From Desulfotignum sp032250905 (GTDB lineage: Bacteria; Desulfobacterota; Desulfobacteria; Desulfobacterales; Desulfobacteraceae): 64,000 bases of DNA. This document shows positions 26,062-34,712 of this stretch, piece after piece. The stretch is from positions 9,967 to 73,966 of the forward strand of contig JAVVEQ010000011.1 of NCBI GenBank assembly GCA_032250905.1, written 5' to 3'. Numbering within the stretch: the stretch's first letter is position 1; each line of letters opens with the position of its first letter. The notes beneath the pieces are model-generated. The model worked only from the letters and a program-made list of their open reading frames with translations. It had not been told where the DNA came from and did not search any database. The position numbers and the translations under genes were made by a program.

Positions 26062-26583
26062 ATGCAGACCCGAAAACATGAGGAAAAACGGCCCGGTTTT
26101 TTTTCATTCATGATTACCTTTGTGTTCATGTTTGTCACGTGGATCATTTTGTCCGGCCATTTTGAGCCGCTTTTGATCGGACTGGGACTGCTGTCCAGCC
26201 TGGTGGTCGCCTGGTTTTTCCATGACCTTCTGTTCGCCGGGGCCGGTTTTCAGGATATCGGCGTATTCGTCCGGTTCTGCCGGTATATGCCATGGCTGAT
26301 TGTGGAAATTATCAAAGCCAATTTCCATATACTGTACCTGGTGTTTCACCCCCGGATGCACCAGATGATCGATCCCCACATCATTCATTTTCAGACCGGC
26401 CTGAAAACAGATATTGCCATTACCACCCTGGCAAATGCCATCACCCTGACCCCCGGCACGGTCACTGTCACAGCCAATGCCGAGGGTGGGTTCCGGGTTC
26501 ATGCCATTGACCGGGAAAGTGCCCAGGGGCTTCCAGGTATCATGCGGGACCGGGTGGCGCATGTCTATGGAGAAAAGAGATGA
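26062..26583 (+). CDS. mrpE: Mrp-type Na+/H+ antiporter subunit E
   Basis: 173 residues with the MnhE/MrpE pattern: two N-terminal TM helices (about 15-55), a WLIVEIIKANFHILYLV segment, and the conserved C-terminal ANAITLTPGTVTV. It starts after a GAAAGGGGG site, and its stop overlaps the start of the F subunit by 4 bases (ATGA). First gene of the antiporter cluster. Confidence 0.92.
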   Translation: MQTRKHEEKRPGFFSFMITFVFMFVTWIILSGHFEPLLIGLGLLSSLVVAWFFHDLLFAGAGFQDIGVFVRFCRYMPWLIVEIIKANFHILYLVFHPRMHQMIDPHIIHFQTGLKTDIAITTLANAITLTPGTVTVTANAEGGFRVHAIDRESAQGLPGIMRDRVAHVYGEKR

Positions 26584-26867
26584 TCTATTTTTTTTCATGT
26601 ATTGCTGTCGGGCTTTGTCTGATCATGATACTGCCGCTGTATCGATGCCTGATGGGCCCCACGGTGCTGGACCGCCTGGTGGGAGTGAACGCCATCGGCA
26701 GCAAGACCGTGGTCCTGCTGCTGCTCATCGGATATCTGTATGAGCGGGTGGACATGTTTGTGGATATTGCCCTGGCCTATGCGTTTCTGAACTTTGTGGC
26801 GGTGCTGGCCGCTTCCCGGTACTTTCACAAACGCAAAGGCCTGTATGAAGAATCCTTCATGGAGTAA
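26580..26867 (+). CDS. mrpF: Mrp-type antiporter subunit F
   Basis: 95 residues, three TM helices, the MrpF family size. CRALSDHD-like overlapping frames are shadows; this frame has the family features PTVLDRLVGVNAIGSKTV and ERVDMFVDIALAYAFLNFVA. Its stop codon overlaps the G-subunit start by one base (TAATG). Confidence 0.92.
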   Translation: MIYFFSCIAVGLCLIMILPLYRCLMGPTVLDRLVGVNAIGSKTVVLLLLIGYLYERVDMFVDIALAYAFLNFVAVLAASRYFHKRKGLYEESFME

Positions 26868-27205
26868 TGATGCATATTCTTATCAATATCGTTGCGGGGC
26901 TATTCCTGCTCATGGGCCTGGTTTTTTTTCTGGGTGGAGCGGTCGGGATCATTCGGATGCCCGATTTTTACTCCCGGCTGCATCCGGCCGGAAAACTAGA
27001 TACCCTGGGCATCTTTGCCATGGTGGCCGGGTTGGTGATCTATAATCTGCACCACCTGTCTTTCGGCATGGTGCTTTTGTCCATTAAGATGTTTTTGATT
27101 GTCTTTTTTGTGTTCCTGGCCAGCCCGACTGCCACCCATTCCATTGTGGATGCAGGCATGCGGGCCGGATTGCGGCCCTGGACGAAAAAAAAGGAAAAGG
27201 AATAA
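26867..27205 (+). CDS. mrpG: Mrp-type antiporter subunit G
   Basis: 112 residues, three TM helices and the MrpG signature GIIRMPDFYSRLHPAGK...TLG. Two adjacent ATG codons (26867 and 26870) can serve; the GGAG site at 26861 is better spaced for the second. Basic C-terminus (KKKEKE) on the cytoplasmic side. Confidence 0.93.
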   Translation: MMHILINIVAGLFLLMGLVFFLGGAVGIIRMPDFYSRLHPAGKLDTLGIFAMVAGLVIYNLHHLSFGMVLLSIKMFLIVFFVFLASPTATHSIVDAGMRAGLRPWTKKKEKE

Positions 27206-27211
27206 ATACCC

Positions 27212-27457
27212 ATGCTGTGGTCCATAGACCTGATCATACTGACCTTTGTGATTTTCTGTGCCGTGGCCGCCATCACTGTGAAAGACCTTCTGGGAACCGC
27301 CATTTTATTCAGCGCGTATTCCTTTCTGATGTGCCTGTTGTGGGCCGTGATGGGGGCCGTGGATGTGGCATTTACCGAAGCGTCCGTGGGCGCGGGAGTC
27401 AGCACCGTGTTTCTGGTGGCCGCTGTGTTCCGGACCAGCAGGAGGACCAAAGATTGA
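27212..27457 (+). CDS. DUF4040/MbhD-like subunit (corresponds to the missing MrpA C-terminal part)
   Basis: 81 residues, three TM helices, with VKDLLGTAILFSAYSFLMCLLW and DVAFTEASVGAGVS, features of the segment that in classical Mrp systems is part of the large MrpA protein or, in hydrogenase-linked complexes, a separate D subunit. Six bases after mrpG. Its stop TGA overlaps the TTG start of the next gene. Confidence 0.85.
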   Translation: MLWSIDLIILTFVIFCAVAAITVKDLLGTAILFSAYSFLMCLLWAVMGAVDVAFTEASVGAGVSTVFLVAAVFRTSRRTKD

Positions 27458-28278
27458 AAGCGTTAGGACTTGTCATCGTCTGCCTGACCGGCGGGCTGCT
27501 GTTATACGGCACAATGGACCTGCCGGACTGGGGAGATCCTGCATCACCTGCATCCACCCATCTGTCGGATTATTATATCGAATATATCATGGAGCAAACC
27601 CAGGTGCCTAACCTGGTGACCGCAGTACTGGCCGATTACAGAGGGTATGACACCATGTTCGAGACCGCGGTGGTGTTCTGCGCCGGACTGGCCTGTTTTC
27701 TGCTGCTCAGGGATTTCCGGCCCAGAAAAGACCGGTATTACCGCCATATTCCTACCGGTGTGATGCTTCATGTCAAGAATCCGGAGACCCGGATCATACC
27801 GGGCAATGAATTCGAGCACATGGACCGGGAATGGGTGCCGTCGGACATGATTATCAAGACCGTGTGCCGGATTCTGATCCCCTTTATTCAGATTTACGCA
27901 ATGTATGTGGTGGCCCACGGGGATTTTTCTCCCGGGGGCGGGTTCCAGGGCGGCGTAATTTTCGGGTCCAGCCTGATTTTGATGGCCATTTCCTACAACC
28001 TGAAGACGCTGGTGAAACGGGTGACGGAAAAATTTTTGTCCATTTCTGCAGCGGTGGGCGTCCTGATCTATGTGGGACTCGGGGTTCTTGCCATGGTGAT
28101 GGGCGGGCATTTTCTGGATTACGGCATGCTGGCACCGCTGGTTCCATGGGATCCCGGTCATATCCGTGCCCTGGGTATGCTGGGCGTGGAGATCGGTGTG
28201 GGCATCGCCGTGATGGCGGTTATGGTGATCATTTATGTGAATATCGTGTCGGAAGGCAGGCATGATGAAGGACTCTAG
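27454..28278 (+). CDS. mrpB: Mrp-type antiporter subunit B with MbhE-like N-terminus (TTG start)
   Basis: 274 residues. The start is a TTG at 27454, chosen because AGGAGG at 27439-27444 sits nine bases upstream and because residues upstream in this frame are only the out-of-frame reading of the DUF4040 gene. The first ~100 residues match the small MbhE-type unit (one TM, YEYIMEQTQVPN-like loop, LADYRGYDTMFETAVVF); the rest is the MnhB domain (HGDFSPGGGFQGGVIFGSSLILMA). The overlap TTGA indicates translational coupling. Confidence 0.9.
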   Translation: MKALGLVIVCLTGGLLLYGTMDLPDWGDPASPASTHLSDYYIEYIMEQTQVPNLVTAVLADYRGYDTMFETAVVFCAGLACFLLLRDFRPRKDRYYRHIPTGVMLHVKNPETRIIPGNEFEHMDREWVPSDMIIKTVCRILIPFIQIYAMYVVAHGDFSPGGGFQGGVIFGSSLILMAISYNLKTLVKRVTEKFLSISAAVGVLIYVGLGVLAMVMGGHFLDYGMLAPLVPWDPGHIRALGMLGVEIGVGIAVMAVMVIIYVNIVSEGRHDEGL

Positions 28279-28287
28279 GAGACGCCC

Positions 28288-28692
28288 ATGAGTGAACTTC
28301 TGGCGCTGATCGTGGCCAAATACAATTTCTGGCTGTATATCATTCTCATGATGATCGGCCTGTACGCCATGATCGCCAAAAATAACCTGATGAAAAAACT
28401 GGTGGGCATGAACATCTTTCAGACCGCTATTATTCTGTTTTATGTGTCCATCGGATACAAGCACGGGGCGACCCTGCCTATCATTCAAGGGGATCCCGGC
28501 GGGCATGGGGCCCATGATGCTGTGATTCATGCAGCCGATTATATCAACCCGGTGCCTCATGTACTCATGCTCACCGCCATTGTGGTGTCGGTGGCCACCT
28601 TCGGGGTGGCCATGGCTTTGTGCGTGCGGGTGTACAGACGATATCAGACCCTGGAAGAAGATGAACTTCGAATACGCTTATCGGAAAAATAA
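28288..28692 (+). CDS. mrpC: Mrp-type antiporter subunit C (NuoK-like)
   Basis: 134 residues, three TM helices, homologous to NuoK/MnhC (GLYAMIAKNNLMKKLVGMNIFQTAIILFYVSIGY, then DPVPHVLMLTAIVVSVAT-like segment). The loop between TM2 and TM3 is longer than usual and His-rich (GGHGAHDAVIH). Preceded by TAGGAGA. Confidence 0.92.
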   Translation: MSELLALIVAKYNFWLYIILMMIGLYAMIAKNNLMKKLVGMNIFQTAIILFYVSIGYKHGATLPIIQGDPGGHGAHDAVIHAADYINPVPHVLMLTAIVVSVATFGVAMALCVRVYRRYQTLEEDELRIRLSEK

Positions 28693-28695
28693 CCC

Positions 28696-30171
28696 ATGAA
28701 CCATATGCCGGCAATAATCGTACTGGCCCCGCTTCTGGGGGCTTTTTTCTCGGGCCTGGCCGCCTGGATACAAAAACCGCTTTCTTATTATATCGCCCTG
28801 GTTTCTACAGCGGTCTCCAGTGTGGCCGCGGTCGGCGTTCTGAAACAGGTGCTGACCGCCGGCACCTGGCAATACCGCATGGCTGGATGGGCCCCGCCCA
28901 TTGGTATCGAATTGAGGGTCGATCTGCTCAATGCCATGGTCCTGGTCCTGATTTCCGCCATCGCATTCATGAACCTGGTGGCCAGTGTCAGAAGCGTGGA
29001 CCAGGAAATTCCAGACCGGTCTCCTTCTTTTTATGTCATGTATCAGCTCTTTGTGGTGGGCCTTTTAGGGGTGACTGCCACCGGCGACCTGTTCAACCTG
29101 TATGTGCTCATCGAGATCACCTCGTTGACCTCCTATACCATGATCGCCCTGGGAGACATAGACCGTGCTCATCTGGCCGCATTGAACTATATTTTCATCG
29201 GCGTGATCGGGGCGTCGTTTTATCTTCTCGGGGTGGGCTACCTCTACATCACCACCGGATCCTTGAACATGGCGGATGTGGCGGTCATTCTTAAGGGAAT
29301 TCATGGATCCACCGCAGTATTGACCGCATTTGTATTATGTATTCTCGGAGTCTGGATCAAGATGGCACTGTTTCCGCTGCATGTGTGGCTGCCTAACGCC
29401 TATTCGTTCGCGCCGGTGGGATTTGCCCGGGTGGTGGCACCGCTGATGACCAAAGTGATGGTCTATGTCATGATACGGCTCATGGTCACGGTGTTCGGGC
29501 TGGACTATGTTTTCAACACCCTGCACCTGGCGGAGATCGTGGTATGGATGGGCGTGATCGCCATCCTGGCCGGGGCCTTCATGGCGTTGTTCCAGACCGA
29601 CCTGAAAAAAATGCTGGCCTATATCATCGTATGTGAGATCGGATACATGGTGGGCGGGGCCTGGCTGGGAAACACCCTGGGTATGACCGGCGCCATTCTT
29701 CATATCCTGAATGATGCCTTGATGACGTTTGCCCTGTTTCTGGCTTTAGGAAACATTATTTACCTGAGAAAACAGGCTGCCTTTCCGAATTTACAGGGAT
29801 TATTTGCCGCCATGCCCTGGACCATGGCCGGACTGGTTCTGGCCGGGTTGAGCATCATCGGTGTTCCCCCCACCTGCGGGTTTTTCAGCAAATGGTACCT
29901 GGTGCTGGGGGCATTTGAAGCCGGTGCCTATCATTTTGCTGCCGCGCTCATCATTTCCAGCCTGGTATGTGCGGTACTGTTTTTCAAGGTGTTTGAAATC
30001 TGTTTTTTCGAGCCTGTGACCGACACCCATGATCATCATGGGACCGTCCCCATCACCGAGGCGCCCGTTTCCATGCTGGTGCCTCTGGGGCTGGTGAGCG
30101 TGGCAATTGTCGGTGCCGGTGTGTATGCCGGCACCATTGTCAACACCCTGATTCTGCCGTTTCTGCATTGA
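28696..30171 (+). CDS. mrpD: Proton-translocating antiporter-like subunit (MrpD/NuoN-type), copy 1
   Basis: 491 residues, about 14 TM helices. Conserved ion-channel features are visible: LYVLIEITSLTSYTMIALG on TM5 with its Glu, LGVWIKMALFPLHVWLPNAY on TM7-8 with Lys, and the broken-helix segment FQTDLKKMLAYIIVCEIGYM. Three bases separate it from mrpC. One of three NuoL/M/N-like subunits in this cluster. Confidence 0.9.
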   Translation: MNHMPAIIVLAPLLGAFFSGLAAWIQKPLSYYIALVSTAVSSVAAVGVLKQVLTAGTWQYRMAGWAPPIGIELRVDLLNAMVLVLISAIAFMNLVASVRSVDQEIPDRSPSFYVMYQLFVVGLLGVTATGDLFNLYVLIEITSLTSYTMIALGDIDRAHLAALNYIFIGVIGASFYLLGVGYLYITTGSLNMADVAVILKGIHGSTAVLTAFVLCILGVWIKMALFPLHVWLPNAYSFAPVGFARVVAPLMTKVMVYVMIRLMVTVFGLDYVFNTLHLAEIVVWMGVIAILAGAFMALFQTDLKKMLAYIIVCEIGYMVGGAWLGNTLGMTGAILHILNDALMTFALFLALGNIIYLRKQAAFPNLQGLFAAMPWTMAGLVLAGLSIIGVPPTCGFFSKWYLVLGAFEAGAYHFAAALIISSLVCAVLFFKVFEICFFEPVTDTHDHHGTVPITEAPVSMLVPLGLVSVAIVGAGVYAGTIVNTLILPFLH

Positions 30172-30221
30172 GGCGCTGTACATGACCCTTCCGAATTTTT
30201 CAATCAAAGGCTGATTCAACC

Positions 30222-31697
30222 ATGGAATCCATCATTTCATACAGACCGCTGCTGGCTGTCCTGGTCCCTTTGCTGGTTATTCCCGTACTTATGTCATCAT
30301 CCCGCAGGCCCAATGTCCGGGAAGCCTGGGTGTTTGCCTCAGGAGTTATCATGTTCGGGCTGGTTGTGTCCATGACACCGGTGATACTGGCCGGGAACCA
30401 TATCGAACTGACCCTGTTCCGGTTGATGCCTGGGGCAGACATCGCATTCCGGGTGGACGGCCTGGGCATGCTGTTCGCCCTGGTGGCATCCAGCCTTTAC
30501 ATCGTTACTTCCCTGTATTCCATCGGATACATGCGGGGATTGAAGGAACACGCCCAGACCCGGTTTGTCAGTTTTTTTGCGCTGGCCATCGCCTCCACCA
30601 TAGGGGCCGCGTTTTCCGCCAATCTGGTGACATTGTATCTGTTTTATGAAATGCTGTCTCTGGCCACCTATCCCCTGGTTGCCCATCATGAGGATGCCTT
30701 GTCCCGTGTTTCCGCCCGGCGGTATCTGACGTTCATCCTGGGCACCTCCATCGGGCTGGTGCTGCCGGCCATGATCTATTGCTATCATATCACCGGTACC
30801 CTTGAATTTACCACAGCCGGTATTTTTGCAGGTCAGCTGTCAAAACCGGCAGCTGTCGTGCTGGTCCTCTTGTTTGTGTTCGGATTTGCCAAAGCCGGAA
30901 TCATGCCGTTTCATTCATGGCTGCCGGCCGCCATGGTGGCTCCGACACCGGTGAGTGCGCTGTTACATGCTGTGGCTGTGGTCAAGGTCGGGGTGTTTTC
31001 CATTGTCAGGGTCATGACCGGGATTTTCGGGGTGGATCTGCTGGGGTCATACAATCTGGGAACCCTGGTCATGGTCATTGCCTCCATCACCATTCTGGTG
31101 AGTTCCTGCATCGCCCTGTCCCAGGATGAACTCAAACGAAGACTGGCCTTTTCCACCATCAGCCAGCTGTCTTATATCATCTTCGGTGTGGCCCTGCTGT
31201 CGCCTATGGGTCAGCTGGGCGGGGTAATCCATATTCTGATGCATGCATTCGGAAAAATTACGCTGTTTTTCTGTGCCGGGGCCATTTTTGTGGCCACCGG
31301 CAAAAAATATATTTCCCAGATGAAAGGTCTGGGCAGACAGATGCCGGTGACCTTTGCCGCATTCTTCATCGGATCGCTGGGAGTGATCGGGCTGCCGCCC
31401 ACCGGCGGATTCTACAGCAAGTGGAACCTGATTTTAGGGACCCTGGAGGCCGGCCAGACGGTTTTCATGGCGGTGCTGCTGATCTCCTCGTTTCTGAATG
31501 CGTTTTATTTTCTGCCCATCGTGTTTCAGGGATTTTTCGGCAAACCGGATGACGGGCCGCTGGACGCACCGGTTGCCATGCAGGAAGCCAACCTGTGCCT
31601 GGTGGTGCCGCTGGCCATCACGGCCCTGGCGTCCATTGCCCTGTTTTTCTTCCCGCAGATGTTTGTGGACCTGATCGTTTTAGGCCTGAATTTGTGA
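30222..31697 (+). CDS. Proton-translocating antiporter-like subunit (MrpD/NuoM-type), copy 2
   Basis: 491 residues, the same length as the preceding gene but clearly diverged. TM5 Glu in LYLFYEMLSLATYPLVAHHE, the TM7 Lys in GFAKAGIMPFHSWLPAAM, and SQDELKRRLAFSTISQLSYI are present, so it should be a working channel subunit. A 50-base gap with an AAAGG site separates it from copy 1. Confidence 0.9.
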   Translation: MESIISYRPLLAVLVPLLVIPVLMSSSRRPNVREAWVFASGVIMFGLVVSMTPVILAGNHIELTLFRLMPGADIAFRVDGLGMLFALVASSLYIVTSLYSIGYMRGLKEHAQTRFVSFFALAIASTIGAAFSANLVTLYLFYEMLSLATYPLVAHHEDALSRVSARRYLTFILGTSIGLVLPAMIYCYHITGTLEFTTAGIFAGQLSKPAAVVLVLLFVFGFAKAGIMPFHSWLPAAMVAPTPVSALLHAVAVVKVGVFSIVRVMTGIFGVDLLGSYNLGTLVMVIASITILVSSCIALSQDELKRRLAFSTISQLSYIIFGVALLSPMGQLGGVIHILMHAFGKITLFFCAGAIFVATGKKYISQMKGLGRQMPVTFAAFFIGSLGVIGLPPTGGFYSKWNLILGTLEAGQTVFMAVLLISSFLNAFYFLPIVFQGFFGKPDDGPLDAPVAMQEANLCLVVPLAITALASIALFFFPQMFVDLIVLGLNL

Positions 31698-31801
31698 GAA
31701 GAGGGGCTGATCGAACAAAACCAAACTGTATGGGGACAATGGTGATACAAAGATAGAAGGCTAAGATGAACAAAGGAAGTTACATTAAATTTTTTTAAAA
31801 C

Positions 31802-31842
31802 CACGAAGGACACGAAGAAACCCTTCCTTCGTGTCCTTCGTG
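31802..31842. repeat. CACGAAG-rich inverted repeat
   Basis: Perfect 16-bp arms (CACGAAGGACACGAAG and its complement) with a 9-base loop, followed by a further CTTCGTGG copy that can pair in a shifted register. This ACCACGAAG-type palindrome recurs between genes in many unrelated bacterial genomes. It lies in the 200-bp gap inside the Mrp cluster. Confidence 0.85.
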
Positions 31843-31899
31843 CTCTTCGTGGTAAACAAATCAGTGGCATTGATAATTTTACCGGAGACATAAAAAAGT

Positions 31900-32055
31900 A
31901 TGACAATCAAAGACAAATACGACAATGACGACTGGGAAATGCTGGGCCATGATCCGGTGCCCGGCTACAAGGCCGCGTTTTATATTGCGGTGCTGGTGTC
32001 GGTGATCTATCTGGGGATGGCGTTTTTTTCCGGTGGCGGGGGTGTGGCCCATTGA
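31900..32055 (+). CDS. 51-residue single-helix membrane protein of the Mrp cluster
   Basis: A short gene read directly from the sequence: acidic N-terminus (MTIKDKYDNDDWEMLGHDPVPGY), then one TM helix about 24-43 and a Gly-rich end. ACCGGAG lies upstream of the ATG. Its place between two antiporter subunits, together with codon use like its neighbours, suggests an accessory or assembly subunit. I do not recognise a named family. Confidence 0.7.
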   Translation: MTIKDKYDNDDWEMLGHDPVPGYKAAFYIAVLVSVIYLGMAFFSGGGGVAH

Positions 32056-32162
32056 CCGTATAATTGAACCGATAATGGACCCTATTCATAAATGACCGCA
32101 GGGTCCGGACAGGGGAGGGGGATCCCCCGGACCGGCCGTGCGGATCTCATTCAGGTGACATG

Positions 32163-32408
32163 ATGAAAAAAGAGTTGACCCTTTTTGACAAACCGAAAAA
32201 TGTGAAAACACTGTTGATCTGTTTTTACTGTTCTCTGGTGGTGTTGCTGGTTGCCGAGTTTTTCATTCATCCGCATCCGGCATTCTATTTTGAGCAGATC
32301 AAGGGATTTTCCGCGGTATACGGCTTTTTTTCCTGTGTGCTGCTGATTTTTTTAGCCAAACTGCTGCGATTGATCGTGATGAAAAAAGAGGATTACTATG
32401 AGCGGTAA
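32163..32408 (+). CDS. Two-helix membrane protein of the Mrp cluster
   Basis: 81 residues from the second of two adjacent ATG codons (AGGTGA six bases upstream). Two TM helices at about 17-37 and 47-70, basic ends (MKKELTLFDKPKNVK and RLIVMKKEDYYER). It overlaps the following large antiporter gene by 11 bases, so it is translated with it. It has no recognised family but resembles the small unassigned subunits found in Mrp/Mbx-type clusters. Confidence 0.7.
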   Translation: MKKELTLFDKPKNVKTLLICFYCSLVVLLVAEFFIHPHPAFYFEQIKGFSAVYGFFSCVLLIFLAKLLRLIVMKKEDYYER

Positions 32409-34170
32409 TCTGTTGCCCCCGGCCCTGATATTCATTGCCGCGGCCCTGCTGGTCCCGTTTTTGAGGGGAAAGACAAAGGCGGTCTACATGCTGCTGATTC
32501 CTGTGGTGTCTCTGCTCATCATCATGAACGCTCCCACAGGAAGGATCTGGACACTGGATTTCTGGGGATACACCCTGATCATGGGGCGGATTGACAGATT
32601 GTCCCTGGTGTTCGGGTATATTTTTACCATCATGGCGTTCCTGGGCATTCTGTTTGCCCTGAAGGTCAAAGACAATCTCCAGCATGTGTCTGCCATCATT
32701 TATGCCGGTGCCACGTTGGGCGTGGTGTTTGCCGGTGATTTTCTCACCCTGTACCTGTTCTGGGAAATCATGGCGGTCAGTTCCACGTTTCTGATCCTGG
32801 CATCCCGCACGGATGCAGCCCGAAAAGCGGGTTTCAGGTATGTTCTGGTGCACCTGATCGGGGGGTTGTTTTTGCTGGCAGGGATCGTGCTCTACATCCA
32901 GGAGACCGGTACGACTGCATTTGGCTACATCGGGCTCTCAGGCACCGCTTCCTGGCTGATTTTCATCGGTGTTGCCCTGAATGCGGCGGCCATTCCGCTG
33001 CATGCCTGGCTCCCGGATGCCTATCCCATGGGCACGCCGACCAGCACCGTGTTTCTGAGTGCGTTTACCACCAAATCCGCGGTGTATCTGTTGATCCGGA
33101 CCTTTCCCGGCACGGACCTGCTTATCTGGGTCGGGGCTTTCATGGTGTTTGTGCCCATTTTTTATGCGGTACTTGAAAATGATATCCGACGTGTGCTGGC
33201 CTACAGCCTGCTCAACCAGATCGGGTTCATGCTGGTGGGCATCGGCATCGGGTCCCAGCTGGCGCTGAACGGGGCCGTGGCCCATGCGTTCTGCCATATC
33301 CTCTACAAGGGGTTGCTGTTTATGGCCGCCGGGTCCGTGCTCCAGATGACCGGGAAGATCAAGTGTACCGAGATCGGCGGGTTGTACAAGACCATGCCGT
33401 TGACCTGCCTGTTCTGTATCGTGGGGGCTGCCTCTATTTCCGCGTTCCCCCTGTTTTCAGGATTTGTGTCCAAATCCATGGTGGTGACCGCCACGGTGGA
33501 GGAGCACATGGTGCTGGTGTACCTGGTGCTGCAGTTTGCTTCGGCCGGCGTGTTTCACCATGCCGGCATCAAGGTGCCGTTTTTCACCTTTTTCGGTCAT
33601 GATTCAGGCATCCGGGCCAAGGACCCGTCCTGGAACATGGTGCTGGCTATGGGCATCGCAGCATTCGCCTGCATCTTCATCGGTGTGTTTCCCCAGCCGC
33701 TGTATAACCTGCTGCCTTTTACCGTGGATTACATCCCCTATACCGGTGCACATGTGGTTGGCCAGCTCCAGCTGCTCATGTTCGGGGCTCTGGCCTTTGC
33801 CCTGCTGATACTCTCCGGATACTACCCGCCGGAGATCAAATCCATCAACCTGGATGTGGACTGGAGCTACCGGAAACTGGGAACCGCGGTATACCGGCTT
33901 CTGGACAGTGGTTTGAACACGATGAACCGCAGAACCGAACAGGGGCTGGTGACCGTGGTCAAAGGCGGCGGTGCGTTTCTGCGTCAGATCACCGCCCACC
34001 TGGTTTTGTTTTTTTCCGTCAACCTGTGGCTGGTTCTGGGATACAGGGACAAGCATCTAACGCTTAAAAAACAGCAGCTTTACAATGACGTGGTTCAGGG
34101 GACCTTTCCTGTCGGCATTGGCGCGGCAGTGGCGGTGTTTTTTGTTGTTCTGATCTATGTATTAACTTGA
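32398..34170 (+). CDS. Proton-translocating antiporter-like subunit (NuoL/MrpA-type), copy 3
   Basis: 590 residues, about 15-16 TM helices. TM5 Glu in LYLFWEIMAVSSTFLIL, the TM7/8 region NAAAIPLHAWLPDAYPMG, FYAVLENDIRRVLAYSLLNQIGFML and HILYKGLLFMAAG are conserved. It is longer than copies 1 and 2 at the C-terminus, with an extra helix pair after a soluble segment (EIKSINLDVDWSYRKLG). No MrpA-sized (~800-residue) protein exists here, so this subunit plus the DUF4040 and B genes seem to replace MrpA. Confidence 0.9.
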   Translation: MSGNLLPPALIFIAAALLVPFLRGKTKAVYMLLIPVVSLLIIMNAPTGRIWTLDFWGYTLIMGRIDRLSLVFGYIFTIMAFLGILFALKVKDNLQHVSAIIYAGATLGVVFAGDFLTLYLFWEIMAVSSTFLILASRTDAARKAGFRYVLVHLIGGLFLLAGIVLYIQETGTTAFGYIGLSGTASWLIFIGVALNAAAIPLHAWLPDAYPMGTPTSTVFLSAFTTKSAVYLLIRTFPGTDLLIWVGAFMVFVPIFYAVLENDIRRVLAYSLLNQIGFMLVGIGIGSQLALNGAVAHAFCHILYKGLLFMAAGSVLQMTGKIKCTEIGGLYKTMPLTCLFCIVGAASISAFPLFSGFVSKSMVVTATVEEHMVLVYLVLQFASAGVFHHAGIKVPFFTFFGHDSGIRAKDPSWNMVLAMGIAAFACIFIGVFPQPLYNLLPFTVDYIPYTGAHVVGQLQLLMFGALAFALLILSGYYPPEIKSINLDVDWSYRKLGTAVYRLLDSGLNTMNRRTEQGLVTVVKGGGAFLRQITAHLVLFFSVNLWLVLGYRDKHLTLKKQQLYNDVVQGTFPVGIGAAVAVFFVVLIYVLT

Positions 34171-34184
34171 ACAAGGGACCTTCA

Positions 34185-34691
34185 ATGGTAAAAATACAGG
34201 ATTTAAGACATATTCACATGCTGGAAAAGATACCGGACCGTCTGCTGTCCCTGATCGGGCAGGAAGCCCAACTTTCCATTTTCAGCAGCGGCACCTGCCT
34301 GTTCCGTGCAGGAGACGAGGTGGACACCTTCTACATGGTCATGATGGGCCAGGTGGCCTTGACCGTGGCCCTGAATCCGGATATCGACGTGATCCTTGAA
34401 AATATCCAGTCCGGCCGGACTTTCGGGTCTTCAGCATTGATTTCCGGGGGACCGGCCACCTATTCGGCCATTTGCCAGGAACCCTGCGAGACCATCACCC
34501 TGTCGGGTTCACGAATGCAGCAATTGTTTGAAGCCAACCAGGAACTGGGGTTTTACCTCATGGCCGGCGTGGCCCGACAATACAAAACCAGTATGGACAA
34601 CCGGGCGAAAATGATCATGAAAACATTGGCGCGCCACCCGGAGATGAAGGCATCCATTCATGATATTGAAAACCTGACCCCGGCATATTAG
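34185..34691 (+). CDS. Cyclic-nucleotide-binding-fold protein, copy 1 (degenerate pocket)
   Basis: 168 residues from the ATG at 34185 (AAGGGA site); an earlier in-frame TTG has none. A single CNB beta-roll with the FRAGDEVDTFYMVMMGQVAL start, but the phosphate-binding cassette reads FGSSALISGGPAT where cAMP binders have FGE-AL----RAA. The conserved Glu and Arg are missing. A helical tail without HTH follows. It starts 14 bases after the last Mrp gene, so it probably regulates or docks to the antiporter. Ligand binding is doubtful. Confidence 0.85.
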   Translation: MVKIQDLRHIHMLEKIPDRLLSLIGQEAQLSIFSSGTCLFRAGDEVDTFYMVMMGQVALTVALNPDIDVILENIQSGRTFGSSALISGGPATYSAICQEPCETITLSGSRMQQLFEANQELGFYLMAGVARQYKTSMDNRAKMIMKTLARHPEMKASIHDIENLTPAY

Positions 34692-34712
34692 ATCCCTTAT
34701 GGAGGAATTGAC

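Noticed and set aside
27217..27453. GTG-started extension of mrpB in a second frame over the DUF4040 gene
   Set aside because: The text is the out-of-frame reading of a well-supported gene, and a strong ribosome site marks TTG at 27454.
27544..28560. 338-residue minus-strand frame opposite the Mrp genes
   Set aside because: A His-rich shadow of the mrpB/mrpC frames; no conserved motif.
31802..31842. CRISPR repeat
   Set aside because: Only one hairpin with overlapping sub-repeats, no spacers of even length and no cas genes.
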